Part shown: positions 34,068 to 46,400 of the stretch, one piece after another | Layout: each line of letters starts with the position of its first letter | Position numbering within the stretch: position 1 is the first letter of the stretch | DNA from: Asterochloris sp. CNOR1 | Taxonomy: Eukaryota; Chlorophyta; Trebouxiophyceae; Trebouxiales; Trebouxiaceae | Assembly: GCA_963969365.1 (NCBI GenBank) | Contig: OZ017747.1 | Coordinates: 2,604,001 to 2,668,000, forward strand | DNA length: 64,000 nucleotides | Reading direction: 5' to 3' | Position numbers and translations under genes: made by a program | The notes under the pieces: model-generated | What the model was told of the DNA's origin: nothing | Databases searched by the model: none | The model's input: only the letters and a program-made list of their open reading frames with translations

Positions 34068-34604
34068 CTGGCAGGAAACACATGCTTGCGAAGGCAAGCA
34101 TTGCAAGTCCTGCAGCTGGGGCCTCAGGACTCGCCTGCGAGTTGGTGTGGACAAGGCGGCCTAGAGTGCCATTCAGCAGGCTTTTCATGTGTGGGCAGGT
34201 GCCCTATCCGAGTACCATCTGCTTTACACCTTCTGCAAACTGGGGCCTCTGATGTCAGCTGGCTGGCTGCAGCCAGATAGACACCAGTGTAAAGGTTGCC
34301 AGCATGGTTGGGACACTTGAGGTGAATGCAGCACCATGCACTTAGACTTGAGCTGGAGTGCTGCACGGGGAGAGGTCCCACCACGTTTCAGTCCGTGTCA
34401 CCTGTAGGTGCAGGTCGCGATGACGCGAGAAGTTGCACGGGAAGCTTTCCACGATGGCTGCTGAACGGGCAGGACGCAGAGCGCTTGGCCATCTAGCACA
34501 TAAACATTGCGAAGTTTATGTGGGGGGCTAGGGCATGGACAGTCAAGCATACATGAAGGAGTGCTCAAACTATGTAATTTACACCCTGGCCATGCATGCT
34601 GTCC
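34068..34604. other. Gap between the apgM 3' end and the NOS start
   Basis: 537 bp upstream of the NOS ATG, which should contain the NOS promoter and 5' leader as well as the apgM 3' end. The NOS frame stays open up to about 34154 but with no further ATG. No motif was recognised. Confidence 0.45.
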
Positions 34605-37109
34605 TCATCCATTTGGCATGCTGCAGGCAGCCCGTATCATTGGCATGACTTGGTTCCCTGGAAAGCGTCCAAGGACGCCCCTTGCTGCCTCGGTCTCAGA
34701 AAAGCTGGTGACAGCATCTCCAAACTGCAAGGCCGCATCCGCTTGCCATGCACTACCGCGCCGCTGCACTGCCGCCTGCGCCACCTGCTGGAGGCCAGGC
34801 TGCTGCTGTGGCCCCTGCTGGTGCGGCATTGCGCCTAGCTGGACAGCACTTAGCGCTGCCTCTCCTCCCATGCAGGCCACCTGCAGATAAGTGTGGTGCC
34901 CCGCTACATGCAGGAGGCCATTGCAGTGCCTGCATGCAGCACCAGCATCCGGGTGCAGCTGTGAGGCCCTTGCAGTGCTCACATGCTGTTCAGTGCAGCT
35001 CAAGGCTCACTCACCACATGCTGAATGTGAGCCAGCGCAAAGGGGACAGGCTCGTGAGAGTGGTCCCCGGTGAGCACAGGGGTGCTGTGGTCCCCAGTGA
35101 TGCAGATCATGAAGCGTTTGCTGCTGGCCTCCTCAGCTGCACACAAGCGCTTGATGAGCTGCTGCACCATCAAGTCCACCGACTCCAAGTATCTGACCTG
35201 CAGAGTGTCAGCAGGGCGACTGGCTTCACCAGTCACTTGTGCAAGGCATGGGGATTATAAATGCTGATCAGCCATGCAACAAATGAAACTCAGACCGGTC
35301 TGCCATGTATGTGCTGCACAAAGAGCTAAGACTAGGGGGGTTGGATAATTGCCAGGGGGCTTGCCTTCATCACGGGCTGTCTGTCGTGACCCGCATCATC
35401 AACAGCCTTGACATGCAGGAAGCCAAAATCATACTGCCCAGAGGACAGTGCCCTGGCAATGACCTCAGCCTTCACATGTAGCTGCGTCCCATAGTCCCCT
35501 GCAGCAGCAAGGCTGCCCTTCACCACAGGCAAACCGTACTACCCTAGGGTGCAGAACATGGCAGCTGAGGGAAAATGTGTTCCTGACACACTGTGAATGG
35601 AGACAGGGCCCAGCTGACCTGTGGTGCCAGGGGCCTCCAGTCTGTCAATGCCCAGTGACATGCCCAAGCCTGCAATGATTTTGGTGGGGGCCACCATGCA
35701 GGCACGCATGCCATGCTTGTCCTGAAAAGGCTGCACTGCAATCCTGCAGGCATCAGCAGACCCTTCAGGTAGCCAGAAAGGTTTATGGCCAGCAATGTGC
35801 CAAACGTCTGCTCACCTAGAGCCACAGCCTCTGAGCAGCACCACATTGGCAGGCCGCTTGCCCTCGGCCTGGCGTCTAATGTTAATTGGATGGGCTGCCA
35901 GCACCTGCTGGATGCAGCTAGACAGCTCGTTCACCACAGCTGCAGTGTGTGCAGCCTCTAGCGACTCGTCCAGAGGCTTGGCTTCCTGCAGGGGGCCGGC
36001 ATGAGCTTAGTTGTTGAAGCGAGAAGCGTTGCAAGGGGGGCAAGCCTCAGCTGCAGGCTACGGTGCTGCAGGCAGGCACCGGGGCAGACCTGGAGGGGTA
36101 GGTTATCCTTCAGTGGGTCTGTGCCAGAGATTTGGTCAGACAGGCCTGTGCCGCTGACCACAACCCCACAACGGTGCTCTGTGGCATACTTGACGCTGAT
36201 GCGATATCCAGGAAAATTGGGTAGCCTGAGTCCTGCAGGAGGCACACCGGTGCTGCATGGATGAAACGGGCTAACTCTCACTGGCTGCCTGGGCGGTGGC
36301 AGCCCACAGCAGGTAGTGCATGGGACACTGCACATGTTGTCAGCACTCACCATCCAAGGCAGCACACAGCATTGGCCCTGCCACCTCAAAATGGCGGTCT
36401 GCCCTACGCTTGAGGACCACCTGACTTGCTGGCTCCACAACTGCAAAGTTGCACTTGAAGGCAATGTCGCCTGGCACCTGCAGCTCATGAATTGCCGCTC
36501 TCAGGTTTTGTTGTCGCACATCACGTCCTAGCATGCTTTTCTGTGAGGCCCACCTCACCATATTGATGCCGGCACCCATGCTCTCAAATGCCCCACGCCC
36601 TCTGTAGTAGCTGCAGGCAGTAGCAATACGCATGAGGAAGGCTCAGTGCCGGCCGCAGCAGTTGCTGCATAAGCAGAATCAGTGCATATGGGTATGCAGA
36701 TGCTAGATAGTGTTGCCGCATAGTCATGACGCAGCCGCTAAAACATTTGCCGCCAGAGTGAGATCGGCGCATCTCACATCCTAGGATCATAGCCAAAGAT
36801 GGACAGGTGAGCTGTGTCACTGCCACAGGCCAGGCCAGGCTCCACAGGATCTAGAAGGCCATTCACTCCTGCCGCTGCAGGGGCACTGGTGCATGTTCAG
36901 GCAAGGAGGGACAACTGCCAGAGCTATGTGACTGCAGCTGCAGGCTGACCTGCTGTGGCATCCATTGCCTTGGTGTCTGCAGCTTCCAAGGGAGTGAGGT
37001 GGTTCAGATCAGGCAAATGCACATCGCCCAAGCCATCAATCAGGACAAAGGCCACAGCTGCCTGTAGCTCAGGTGCATGAGCTGTTGCTGCCTCTGTGTG
37101 CCGCACCAT
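34605..37109 (-). CDS. apgM: 2,3-bisphosphoglycerate-independent phosphoglycerate mutase, apgM type
   Basis: This interconverts 3- and 2-phosphoglycerate in glycolysis and belongs to the alkaline-phosphatase superfamily. Ten exons (36950-37109, 36778-36868, 36559-36610, 36351-36477, 36090-36232, 35816-35985, 35619-35743, 35365-35498, 35015-35197, 34605-34724) close in phase to 434 residues. Motifs: FVLIDGLGD (metal site), [116 protein letters not shown] (metal and catalytic block) and [15 protein letters not shown] at the end. The exon ending at 35365 uses a GC donor (AAG|GCAAGC). An in-frame ATG at 37139 would add ten residues. The apgM family is mostly archaeal and bacterial but known from algae; no targeting peptide is visible. 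Confidence 0.9.
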
Positions 37110-37220
37110 GTGCAGATGAGCAGAACAAAACAGCACCATCCAGGAAAAGGTCCAGGAATATAAACGAACAGGCAAACCCTGAGCTGCGCACACAACTGTA
37201 GAGTATATATCACTGCCAAT
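37110..37220. promoter_or_regulatory. Very short divergent promoter apgM / plastid protein
   Basis: 111 bp between start codons. It contains TATAAA near 37156 and TATATAT near 37204 (plus sense). The second lies only 17 bp before the plus-strand ATG, so the first is the more likely TATA element for the plus gene. Confidence 0.45.
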
Positions 37221-38150
37221 ATGCAGACAAGTACATCGATGCCGTGCCCCACGCAAGCTGGATTATTGCTCGGCAAGCCACGCCTGTCCAGGCCGGCTTC
37301 CTGCACAAGGATCAGGAGCACCAGGCTGGTTTGCAATGCCAGCCAGGACCACCAGAACCCCAAGCGACAGCTTGGCGCCAGCCTTGCTGTCCCCATGACA
37401 GCAGTGCTGGCCGCAGCACTGATGTTCTCAGCAGCTGTGCCGTCTGAGGCACTGGCAGCGCGCTCCAGCGGCAGGGTGGGGGGCTCAGCTTTCAGGTCTG
37501 CCCCTCGCGCTGCACCGCGGCCTTCTGGTGGCGGAGGAGGCGGGGGCGGGTGAGACATGCAGGGTCTGCGCATTGTTCTGCATTGTGCACAAGGCCTCCT
37601 GCCAGACACAGGGAGGCACAGAATGGCTGTAGACTGGACCTATAGGCCTCGCACTGCATGCTGGCTTCTCCTGTGTGCGGCTGGTGCGCCTGCAGGGGCA
37701 GCCCGGACAAGTGCCCTTACACATCCTCAATAGCTGCCGGTCTATCTGCATAAGCTTTGTGCATTGACTCTGTGCACCTTCTTTGCAGTGGGACAACTAT
37801 CAACCGCAACTACAACTACAACAGCTACTCAGCACCTCCCCTCCTCGGCGGGTACGGCGGGGGCTTCAGCCCATTTGGTGGCGGCTACTATGCTCCGTCT
37901 CCTCTCTTTGGGTTTGGTCCAGTGGTGTCAGTGCCGGTGAGCCTCAACCCGATGGACTGCAACCTTGCAATTGTCACATTTGTGCTTGTCCAGCGCTGCT
38001 GCCCCAGCCAACTCCCAGCTGCTGTATATGCAGTTCATTGGCGGTGGCGGCTTCTTCTCTTTCATCTTTGGCCTCTTCGTTGTGACCACTGTGCTGAATG
38101 TTGTGAGGAGTGTTGTGAGTCGCCGCGGGGATGACGACGACGAGTTCTAA
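37221..38150 (+). CDS. Glycine-rich plastid membrane protein, DUF1517-like
   Basis: Exons 37221-37549, 37789-37936 and 38034-38150 close in phase to 197 residues. The first 40 residues are rich in Ser, Thr and Arg (MQTSTSMPCPTQAGLLLGK...RSTRLVCNA), which fits a chloroplast transit peptide. A hydrophobic segment (VPMTAVLAAALMFSAAVPSE) with ALAA before ARSSGRVGGSAFRSAPRAAP looks like a thylakoid transfer signal and cleavage site. Then come a Gly/Tyr/Asn-rich stretch, FGGGYYAPSPLFGFGPVVSV, a membrane helix (GGGGFFSFIFGLFVVTTVLN) and an acidic end DDDDEF. ARSSGRVGG followed by YYAPSPLFGFG is characteristic of plant and cyanobacterial DUF1517-type proteins, but the protein is too short to hold the whole domain. 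Function unknown. Confidence 0.75.
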
Positions 38151-38262
38151 ACCCCTCAGTGGGCATGCTTTCACAGGCAGCTCAATCATTTGAAGACATT
38201 CAACTCTCCAGATGTGATACTAGTGATACAAGATACAACACATCTCTACACAATGAAGAGTC

Positions 38263-39511
38263 CTAAAGTTTGCTCTTTGCGTCAGTCTGCTTGCTTTTCC
38301 TCTGCTCCAAGCTCCGCCCAATTTTTGCAAGTTGATCACGGGAAGCGACAGGTTCCTTGTACAGCCAGTTTGCCCCGTCCACCACCAGTGTGTCCCCGCT
38401 GACCCATCTGGCAGCAGGCGAAGCCAGGAACAGGCAGGCCTGCGCGATGTCCCACTTGCTGCCCATCTTGCCCAGGGGAATGGACCTGGTGGCACTCTCC
38501 TCCTTCTGCTTGTCACCCAGGAAGGCCAGCTTGGCCATGCCCACAGTGTCTGCAACAGGTCCAGGTGCCACGCCGTTCACCCTAATGCCATAGGTGCCCC
38601 ACTCAAGAGCCAGGCTGCGGGTCATGGCATCGACACCAGCCTTGGCTGCTGCTGCGTGCGTCTGCCACCAGGTGGCTCCGTAGTGCAGGGTCATGCTGAT
38701 GTTGATGATGCAGGAGTCGCCGGCAGCCTTTAGCGCTGGGAAAGCTGCGCGGCTCATAGTGAAAGTGCCCAGGGCGTCAATCTCCAGCACTGCAGGGCCG
38801 CACAGGGACCTTGTTGATGTCAACACAACGATGCAGCAAGAACCTGGGGGCATTGGGGGTGGACAGGAGAACCCTGTGCAGGTCAGGCCAGCAGAGCCAT
38901 GCAAAGTGCCTCCATCAAAGTGCTTGATAAACAGGGTCAACATGGGCACTTGCAGTCCATCCCATGTAGCAGGCTACCGTAGGGGACACCGTGCAGGCAG
39001 GGGCACCCTGTGCAATTTGGGCCAGCTAACAATCAACACCAAATTGTTGCCAGCAATGACAATGACACAAAATGGCAGCAGAGGATGGCTGCAGCAACCA
39101 GGCCAATTGTGCAGCTCTGCCTGCTGCGAGGATTTGCAGACATCGATGCGTACCTGTGCGGAAACCATTAGGCGTGAGCACCTCTGCAGGCGCCAGGAAG
39201 TTGCCTGCGGCACAATTAACCAGGATGTGCAAGCCGCCAAAGGTGGTGCGGGCATGTTCCACTGCGCGGCTGCAGTCCTCCAGCTTGCGGACATCTGCCT
39301 GTGCTTGGGCAGCCTTGATGCCGTCTGCTGCCAACTTGTTGCATGCCGCCTCCAGCACTGCCTGGCGCCGGCCTGAGACGATGATGCTGGCTCCATGCAG
39401 ACCCAGCTGCCTGGCAATCTCGAACCCAATGCCAGAGCCCCCTCCAGTGATCAGAGCTACTTTGCCTTGTAGGCAATCCTTCACGAAGGGGCTGTTACCA
39501 TCCTGAGCCAT
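38263..39511 (-). CDS. DECR2: Peroxisomal 2,4-dienoyl-CoA reductase (SDR family)
   Basis: The enzyme reduces 2,4-dienoyl-CoA with NADPH so that polyunsaturated fatty acids can be beta-oxidised. Two exons (39154-39511 and 38263-38789) give 294 residues. Motifs: KVALITGGGSGIGFEIARQL (Rossmann TGxxxGxG), LHILVNCAAGNFLAPAE (the NCAAGNF signature of DECR), IDALGTFTMSRAAFP, THAAAAKAGVDAMTRSLALE (Lys of the active site; Tyr of the usual YxxxK replaced by His/Ala, as in DECR), WGTYGIRVNGVAPGPV and LVVDGANWL. The protein ends DAKSKL, a perfect PTS1 peroxisomal signal. It is convergent with the plastid protein, with 112 bp between stops. Confidence 0.92.
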
Positions 39512-39760
39512 CAGAGCTCAGTTATCCTGCAGAGCTGGGCACCATCATATCAGCACGCAGCGGGTTCGCCACCAGTGCCAGCATTGAGAAAACACTTACC
39601 GCCTTGCCTTGGAAGCTCCAAAAAAACCGGGCATGAGAGAGCTGACTTTTTTTTCTTTCCGAGCCGACTGAAAGACATCTGACCTACTCACTACCCTTGC
39701 GGCTACCAACCATCAGTGCAAGCCTGTGAACCGGTGGGCTGCGGGAGGCAGCGAGGAGCT
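39512..39760. promoter_or_regulatory. Divergent promoter DECR2 / eS6
   Basis: 249 bp between ATGs. Contains a run of eight T followed by CTTTCC near 39650, a pyrimidine-rich tract of the kind found upstream of ribosomal protein genes, at a suitable distance before the eS6 start. Confidence 0.45.
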
Positions 39761-42109
39761 ATGAAGGTGTGATCTGCGGCTGCCGCTCGGGGAGTCCATC
39801 TGCTGCATGCTGCAGCATGGGACTGACCACGCTCTCCTGTGCAGCTCAACATAGCCTACCCGGCAACAGGATGCCAGAAGAAGCTGGAGATTGACGACGA
39901 TGCCAAGCTGTGAGGACCCTGCTGAATGAAGGCCGCCAAGGCATTGCTTGCCAAGCCAAGCAGCCTTTGCTGGTCAAGAGACTCTTTGCAGCACAGGCTG
40001 CAAGTGGTTTTGCAGGACCGAAAGCATGTCTTCCGGCCATGGCTGCTCTGAGCACGTCAATGCTGCAGGCGTGCCTTCTATGAGAAGAGGCTGGCTCAGG
40101 AGGTGGATGGGGAGGCCCTGGGCGAGGTCAGCAGTGCACCTTTTACATGAAGCACTTGAGAGGCAGTGAAGGCACAATGTTGTTTGAAGTGGTGTTGCCT
40201 ACCTGCTATCACCTGCTCTTACAGCAATGTCAGCTGCACCCTCTGCATTGCACTCTATCTGTGCTGCAGCTGCCCACCAAGGCTGCTAGATCCTATGTGA
40301 GCAGAAGCGGGGGACAGCAATTCCAGGCAGCACCCTCTACTTTGGCTGTAGCTAACCACAGCAGCTGGGGAGCAGGAACACTGCTAGGCCATGATGCCTG
40401 CGTCCCCCTTACTTGAGCAGCTTTCAGCATTGGCTTTGCTGCCTCCGTGTCAGTGCAGCAGCAGCTTGCAAGCAACATGGCTGCTGCTGGTTGGCCCAGG
40501 CGCAGGCAGCCTGGTACAGCCTGCTTCAATCCTCTCACCTCTCACGCAGGAGTTCAAGGGCTACGTGTTCAAGATCATGGGCGGGCAGGATAAGCAGGGC
40601 TTCCCCATGAAGCAGGGTGTGCTGGTGCCTGGGCGCGTGCAGCTGCTGATGAAGCCTGGCGACAGCTGCTTCAGGGGCTTTGGCCGCAGGAAGGGCGAGC
40701 GCAGGCGCAAGTCTGTCCGCGGCTGCATTGTCAGCCAGGACCTCTCTGTGCTCAATCTGATGATTGTTAAAGCAGGTAGGTCTCTGCAACGCCGTCATGC
40801 CGTGCCTCCTGCACACTACATATGCCATTGCTGGCAGGCCTCATCACTGGCAGCAGCCACAGCGGTCCCATGAGCAGCCTGCAGTCAGTTGCAGTTGTGA
40901 TGCTCTCCCTCTGGTATGTTCAGCACATTGCAGCAATGCGTCTGGGACTTACTCAGCCCATACCTGGTTTGGCACACCGCTTCAGAGCATCTGGCAGCCA
41001 ATGGCCCAGGGAACCGACGAGCTAGCTGAATTTGCAGGGCCTGGCACCCTGCCCGGGCTGACAGACGACGAGAAGCCTCGGATGCGCGGGCCCAAGCGGG
41101 CCAACCACATCCGCAAGCTATTCGCTCTCAGCAAGGAGGATGACGTCCGCAAGTGAGTGCAGCCTGCTGCCCACAGAGCGCTCTGCATGTGGCAACTGTT
41201 TGCAACGGCAGAGATTGCTACTCTGCATGCTGCAGCTCACAAGCAGCAGCACAACTTGCAGCGCTGCATGATGCACCTGGACTGTGTCAGCTGACTCAAA
41301 CCAGAGAGCCTGCCTAGAGGGAGCACGTTGGCTGTGACAGGGACATGCATACACAATACTTGGTGCAGCCCGCAAGCACTCTGCTATCAGCTGTGCTGCA
41401 TGGCTTGCTTGCCTGTGGGTGGCTGCAATACGTCTGTCAGCTGAAGAGAAGCAACATGGCGTTCTGTTGTTCCCCAACCCATGTGGGCTGACACAGGGAT
41501 GTGCATGCTGAGGATTCAGGTGTTGAACACCTCCAGTGACTTTGCCATTGCCATACTGCGGCCTAAACAATGACATAACTGCCGCCTGCAGGTACGTCAA
41601 CACATACAAGCGCACCTTCTCCAAGGAGGACGGCAAGACTCACAGCCGTGCCCCCAAAATCCAGCGCCTGATCACCCCCCAGCGGCTGCAGCGCAAGCGC
41701 AGGGCTAATGCCCTGAAGACACAACGCATCCAGAGGGTGAGCTTGTTGGGAGCTTGGTGGCTGCTTAACCCTTTTCAAGGTTCCGGAGATGCTGTGCAGG
41801 TTGTGGCTCCTCCCTTGCTGGGCAAGCGAGCTGTACAACGTCGAGCAATGGTGCACCGCCTGCATTCTGGGTGGCTCTTGCTTACATGTTCTGTGGTTGC
41901 CGCCTGCATTCTGGGTGGCTCTTGCTCACATGTTCTGTGGTTGCCTGCAGAAAAAGAATGAGGCTGCAGAGTATCACAAGATCCTGACCACCCGCCTCAG
42001 GGAGCAGAGGGAGCGCAGGTCTGAGTCCCTGGCCAAGAAGCGCGCTCTGCGCATGGCCTCCCAGGCATCCAGGGATGAGGCAAAGACCGGCCGCACTCCT
42101 GCTTCATAA
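39761..42109 (+). CDS. RPS6: 40S ribosomal protein eS6
   Basis: eS6 is a small-subunit protein whose C-terminus is phosphorylated through the TOR-S6K pathway. Seven exons (39761-39766, 39845-39909, 40069-40126, 40550-40775, 41038-41152, 41592-41736, 41951-42109) close in phase to 257 residues. The first exon is only ATGAAG. The sequence runs [99 protein letters not shown] and [19 protein letters not shown], all typical of plant eS6. The C-terminal basic Ser-containing tail is kept. Introns are short; one holds a 44-bp tandem duplication. Confidence 0.96.
41857..41946. repeat. 44-bp tandem duplication in an eS6 intron
   Basis: CGCCTGCATTCTGGGTGGCT at 41857 recurs at 41901, and each continues to CTTGCTNACATGTTCTGTGG TTGC. 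There is one difference in 44 bases, so it is recent. It lies directly ahead of the acceptor at 41950. Confidence 0.9.
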
Positions 42110-42343
42110 GCCCGAAGTGTCTACATTTGCTGTATGGATGGTGACCAACAGCATTCCTGAAGCCCATGAATTGCGTCTAAAAAAGAAGCAGGAGAATCAA
42201 TGGGGGTGTCAGGCGATCAATCGGGACAGCTTGAGCCGCGCTGACTTGATAGGTACAGTCGCTCAGAGAGTAACGTAGCGAAAGCAGCCTGTTGGCCAGC
42301 TGCAAGGAGGGCATTGCAGTAGAGCCCACAGGAATTGGGCAGC

Positions 42344-43384
42344 ATGCGCCCAAGCCCAAGCCTGCTGGCCCAAATTGGCCGCCTGGCCACACCAGCTGAG
42401 GCCTCGCAAGTTGTGCATGGCAAGGCGCAGGACTTCTTCAGGGAGGCGCGTGCTGCTGCTCTCATGGCATGTCGCAGCCTCAGTACAGGCTTTGCTGGTG
42501 CCCAGCTGCAGCATCCGTGCATCAAGGGTTTCCCACATCTCTTGAAATCTCCAGTGTCAAGGTGCACATCAGGCTTTGTTGTTGCAGGTGTGTCGCGTGT
42601 TGCCCTGGGTGGTGAGCAACTACAAGCTGGACGAGCTGTCCTCAGTGCGGGAGCTGCGCCGCAACATAGCGCTCCTGTTCCGCAAGCACTCCCACGTGAC
42701 AGCGCCAGGGGTGAGACGTTGGGCCTGCTGCTGCAATTACTCTGCCGCAACAAGCAGTGCTGCTCTGCAAGCTTGTGCATATGTCAGGCACCTGGCTTTT
42801 GCCATCTTGCTTGCTCCTGCGGCAGTGGCTGCCCAAGACTCTATGGTGATCAACCTCCATGCAGGTGGTCGACATCCTCATCTACAAGGGCCGGGAAGAG
42901 CTTGAGGTTTGTCTGCCTGCTGTGCTTCAACTTGGTTGCTGCTGTCAGTGATTGGGACACTGAGGGGCGCAATGCCTTGCCTGCAGATGGTGGTCTTGCA
43001 GCATAAGCAGCGGCACCACATTGTGAGTGGTTGCCCTCCTCCTGTGGCTTCAGCATTGGTTGCCTGCCTGTATGCAGCTAGGCGTGCCCACACTTGCCTG
43101 CACGCAGTTGCTTCGGCTCTAAACTGAGGCTTCAAATGTCTGACAATACCTTGCTGTATTGCAGATCACAGACTACGTCAATGCCCCCAAACAGCTGATA
43201 CAGGACGAGAAGCGGCGAAACAGAGAGGCCCTGAGCCCGTTTATGGAGAGATTTTATACTAACATAGTGAGCTTGTGTGTGGCAGTGTCAGACAGCCCTG
43301 CCGCATGTGCAGTGGCACGCTGCACAGACTGGACTCCTATGCTGATTTTGTCTTTGACCGCTGCTGCAGGGTGCCTATGCCTAA
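42344..43384 (+). CDS. NDUFA6: NADH:ubiquinone oxidoreductase subunit NDUFA6/B14 (LYR protein)
   Basis: An accessory subunit of mitochondrial complex I that binds acyl carrier protein. Exons 42344-42445, 42588-42710, 42865-42906, 42987-43022, 43165-43266 and 43370-43384 give about 139 residues. After AQDFFRE comes VCRVLPWVVSNYKLDELSSV, RRNIALLFRKHSHVTAPG, VVDILIYKGREELE, MVVLQHKQRHHI and ITDYVNAPKQL with PFMERFYTN near the end. NAHVTDPxVxDxLxxKGxxEL and KQRxH are the plant and animal B14 signatures. The first junction is the weak one: phase requires the exon to end after GAG at 42445 with a non-standard GC donor. The last exon, giving GAYA and a stop, is short but in phase. Confidence 0.82.
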
Positions 43385-43489
43385 GAGTGGCAGGCCGATG
43401 TCAATTTTCAGAACCATTACAGACCTGCTGAGCGTGAACATTCAGACAGGAGCGTCACTTGTGAGCCTTGTTATGATGCCAACTGGTGC

Positions 43490-46400
43490 CTAGCTCTGCT
43501 GGACTTTGCTGCTGCCTTTAGTGGGCTTAGTCTGAACTGAAAGTGCTTCAGCAAGCAGGGGCAGGCCTTGCTGATGTGAAATGTAACTCAACATGACCAA
43601 GGCATCCACCCAGGCCTCAGCTTCATCCCCCAAGTCAGCCACAAAGAACATGCCCTGTGGCTTGCTGTGCAGCGAGACCCAAAAGGCTGCCCCCAGGGGC
43701 AGGCTGGGCTCGTTGCACATCTTCACGGCTGCAATGTCAGCAAGCGGAATGCTGTGCCCTCTGCCATCCTGAGGCTGCTGATTGCTGCCAGCTGGGGCCC
43801 TCTGAGCTCCCGGCGAGCTGGCTCGGAAGCCTTCGTGGTCGAGCACAAACCAACTGCGCACCCACTTCTCCTGCGGGGTGCCCTGCATGACCACGTCAGG
43901 CGCCAGCAGGGGTCCTGCTCGGAGGTGCGGCAGCGGCAGCAGCTGCTGGACAACCTGCAAAGCAGGGGAGCATCCTGCCTTCCAGTTAGGTGTGAGCCCT
44001 CAATGGATGCCAACAAGTAGCGCTGCCTCGTTCAGCACCACATGGCGGCATGGTGGGTGCTGTTTCCAGCAGCATTTGCAGGTGGGGCAGGTCATGCACG
44101 TCACACACGCGAGCTATATTCGCCTCAGCCAGCAGATTCACACATAGAATCTGCGAATCTCATAGCAGGCAGGGCGGGCACTGCTTAAGGATGCGCAAGA
44201 ACCGCCGTGCTGGCAGCTACCTGCAGGGACTTGCGGTACACCTCCTTGCTGGGCTGTTGCACATAGGACAGCATGATGTACTGCGCAGCCTGCGCGAAGG
44301 TGCGCCGCGTGTGCTGCTCGTCTGTGCGCTCGCGGTCCTGCGCTTGAGGGTCCTGCGATGACACTGGGGTGATTGTGAAACTTGCCAGCAGAGAGCAGCT
44401 GACCCTCTATATTTTAGGCACATATAAGCACTGGCCACAGGCTGGCTGCCGACACACTACAGCTGATGTTGTCCATGCATGGCAGACGACCACCAGCTGC
44501 AACAGAGTCCATCAGCAGTCTTGATACATGAATATGATCAGCTAGGACTGGGCATTGCTGCACGTGGGGACGCTCGACATGAGGTTGCGCGTCAACGCTG
44601 CATGCTAGCAAGCTGCAGGCCAGCAGGCTAGCAGTCCATCTGGGTCTGCAGGGAGGCAGGTGCTGCTGGGCCTGCTGCACAGACAGCACAAATGCCAGTG
44701 CTTGCCTGGGTCAGCTGGGAGGACAGGTGCTGGGATGCGTCGCTCTGCAGGGCGCAGGCATAGGCGTACAGCACAGTGCCCAGGTTGTAGCAGGCGCGAT
44801 CGAAGTCTGGACGTAGGCGCACGGCACAGTGAAATTTGGCCACAGAGTGCTGCACCAGGTAGTGGCGCTCTGCGGGGGGACGCATGCTGGACAGCTCTTG
44901 CAGGACGAGGCCCCAGTTGTTGAGAGCCTGCAGCACAGCATAGCGTGTGAAGTCAGGACTGGGGGGGGCACATGCTTGGCAGCTGTTGCAGGACGAAGCT
45001 CGGTGACATCGCAGATGAAACCGATGGTTGTGTGCCTTCAGATGCCGCTGCATGCACAGGAGGTGGGGATGCAGGAGGTGGGCCCTGCAGGCCGCTGACC
45101 GCTATGCCTCGCGAAGCTGAGGCACACAGGCCACCAGGCAGGTGATGTCGTTTTGGCAGAGAGCATGCAGGCTTGCTCGCAACAGATGCAGTTGCTGGCA
45201 GGCAGGTGTGGAGAGTGCAGAATGTGCTGCTTCTGGCAGGTAGCTGTAATGCAGGACCAAACTCATGAGAACTCCCTCAAGGGGGTGCTGCAGTCCCAGT
45301 ACAGCAGAGCTCACCTGTAGGATGTCTGGGCTCCTGGCAGACAGCTGCAGTTGTGGCCTGCTGCAGACTGGGCATCACCCACATATGTTGCAGGGACTCC
45401 AGCTCAGCCTGAAGTGTCTTGCAAGTTGCTCAGTGCACCCTGATAGCAAGCCTCACCTGGGGGTTGTTGGCGTTCCAGTGCAGCGAGGTGGCATACTTCT
45501 CGGCTGCCTTGAGCAGGCACTGGTATGCCTCGTGCTCATCCGTGCGCTTCACCAGGCGCGCCATGTCGCTCAGGGCCACACCCCAGTTGTACAGCGCAGC
45601 ATGGGAAGCGTGCTGCAGGCGCCAGGCTGCCTCGTAGCGCCCACAGGCCTACAGGCAGGCGAACATGGCGCAGCATGGGCAACGTGATGGTGGACAGGTG
45701 GCGCTGCGCCCGTACAGGCCATGCACTCAGCTCCAGACAAGGTGGTCTTTGGTCAACCACCTGCTGTGGGCGGTAACCATGCCAGCTCCTGGCTTTCAGC
45801 ATGCAGATGGTACAGAGTGTACTCTTGGGAAAACCAGCAGCAGCAGTCAGACAGCTGTCTGGGGATAGCTGATGGGCACCATTGCTCAGAAAGGCATGGT
45901 CTTGACCATTTTACCTGGTTCAATAGATCAAGCTGCTGGTTGGGCGTGCCACCAGCCCTAGCTGCCATCTCCTGCAGGCAGAGGAGTGTATTGGGCAGGC
46001 TACGTGTGGGCAAGTATGCAAATTGCAGAGGTTGGCATCTAGGCAGGCTGACAAAACACAACATGGGCACACCTGGAAAGCTAGGCCACCATTGTACACA
46101 GCCTCAAAATCGTCCACTGTCTCAGGATCAGGCGGACTTACTGGCTGCTGGGCCAGACGATCCTCCCGAGGCAACTGCTTGCTCAACATGGGGACTTTGC
46201 CAGGCTGCATAAGCAACATCTGGGTTCAGATGATAGAGCACTCACAGCAGAAGCTTACAGAGCTGGAAGTTGCAAATTTGCAGGGTGAACTTCCTGTTCA
46301 GGAGCGTCTTGCCAGGCCGGCGCATTAAGGCTGGGCTTCACAGGCAGAAAGTCTGTACATCGCTAGACATTGAGTGGAGCAACTGGGCTTCTTGTTCAAA

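Noticed and set aside
44134-44154. 7-bp hairpin CAGATTC...GAATCTG
   Set aside because: Too short to be notable; expected by chance in 64 kb.
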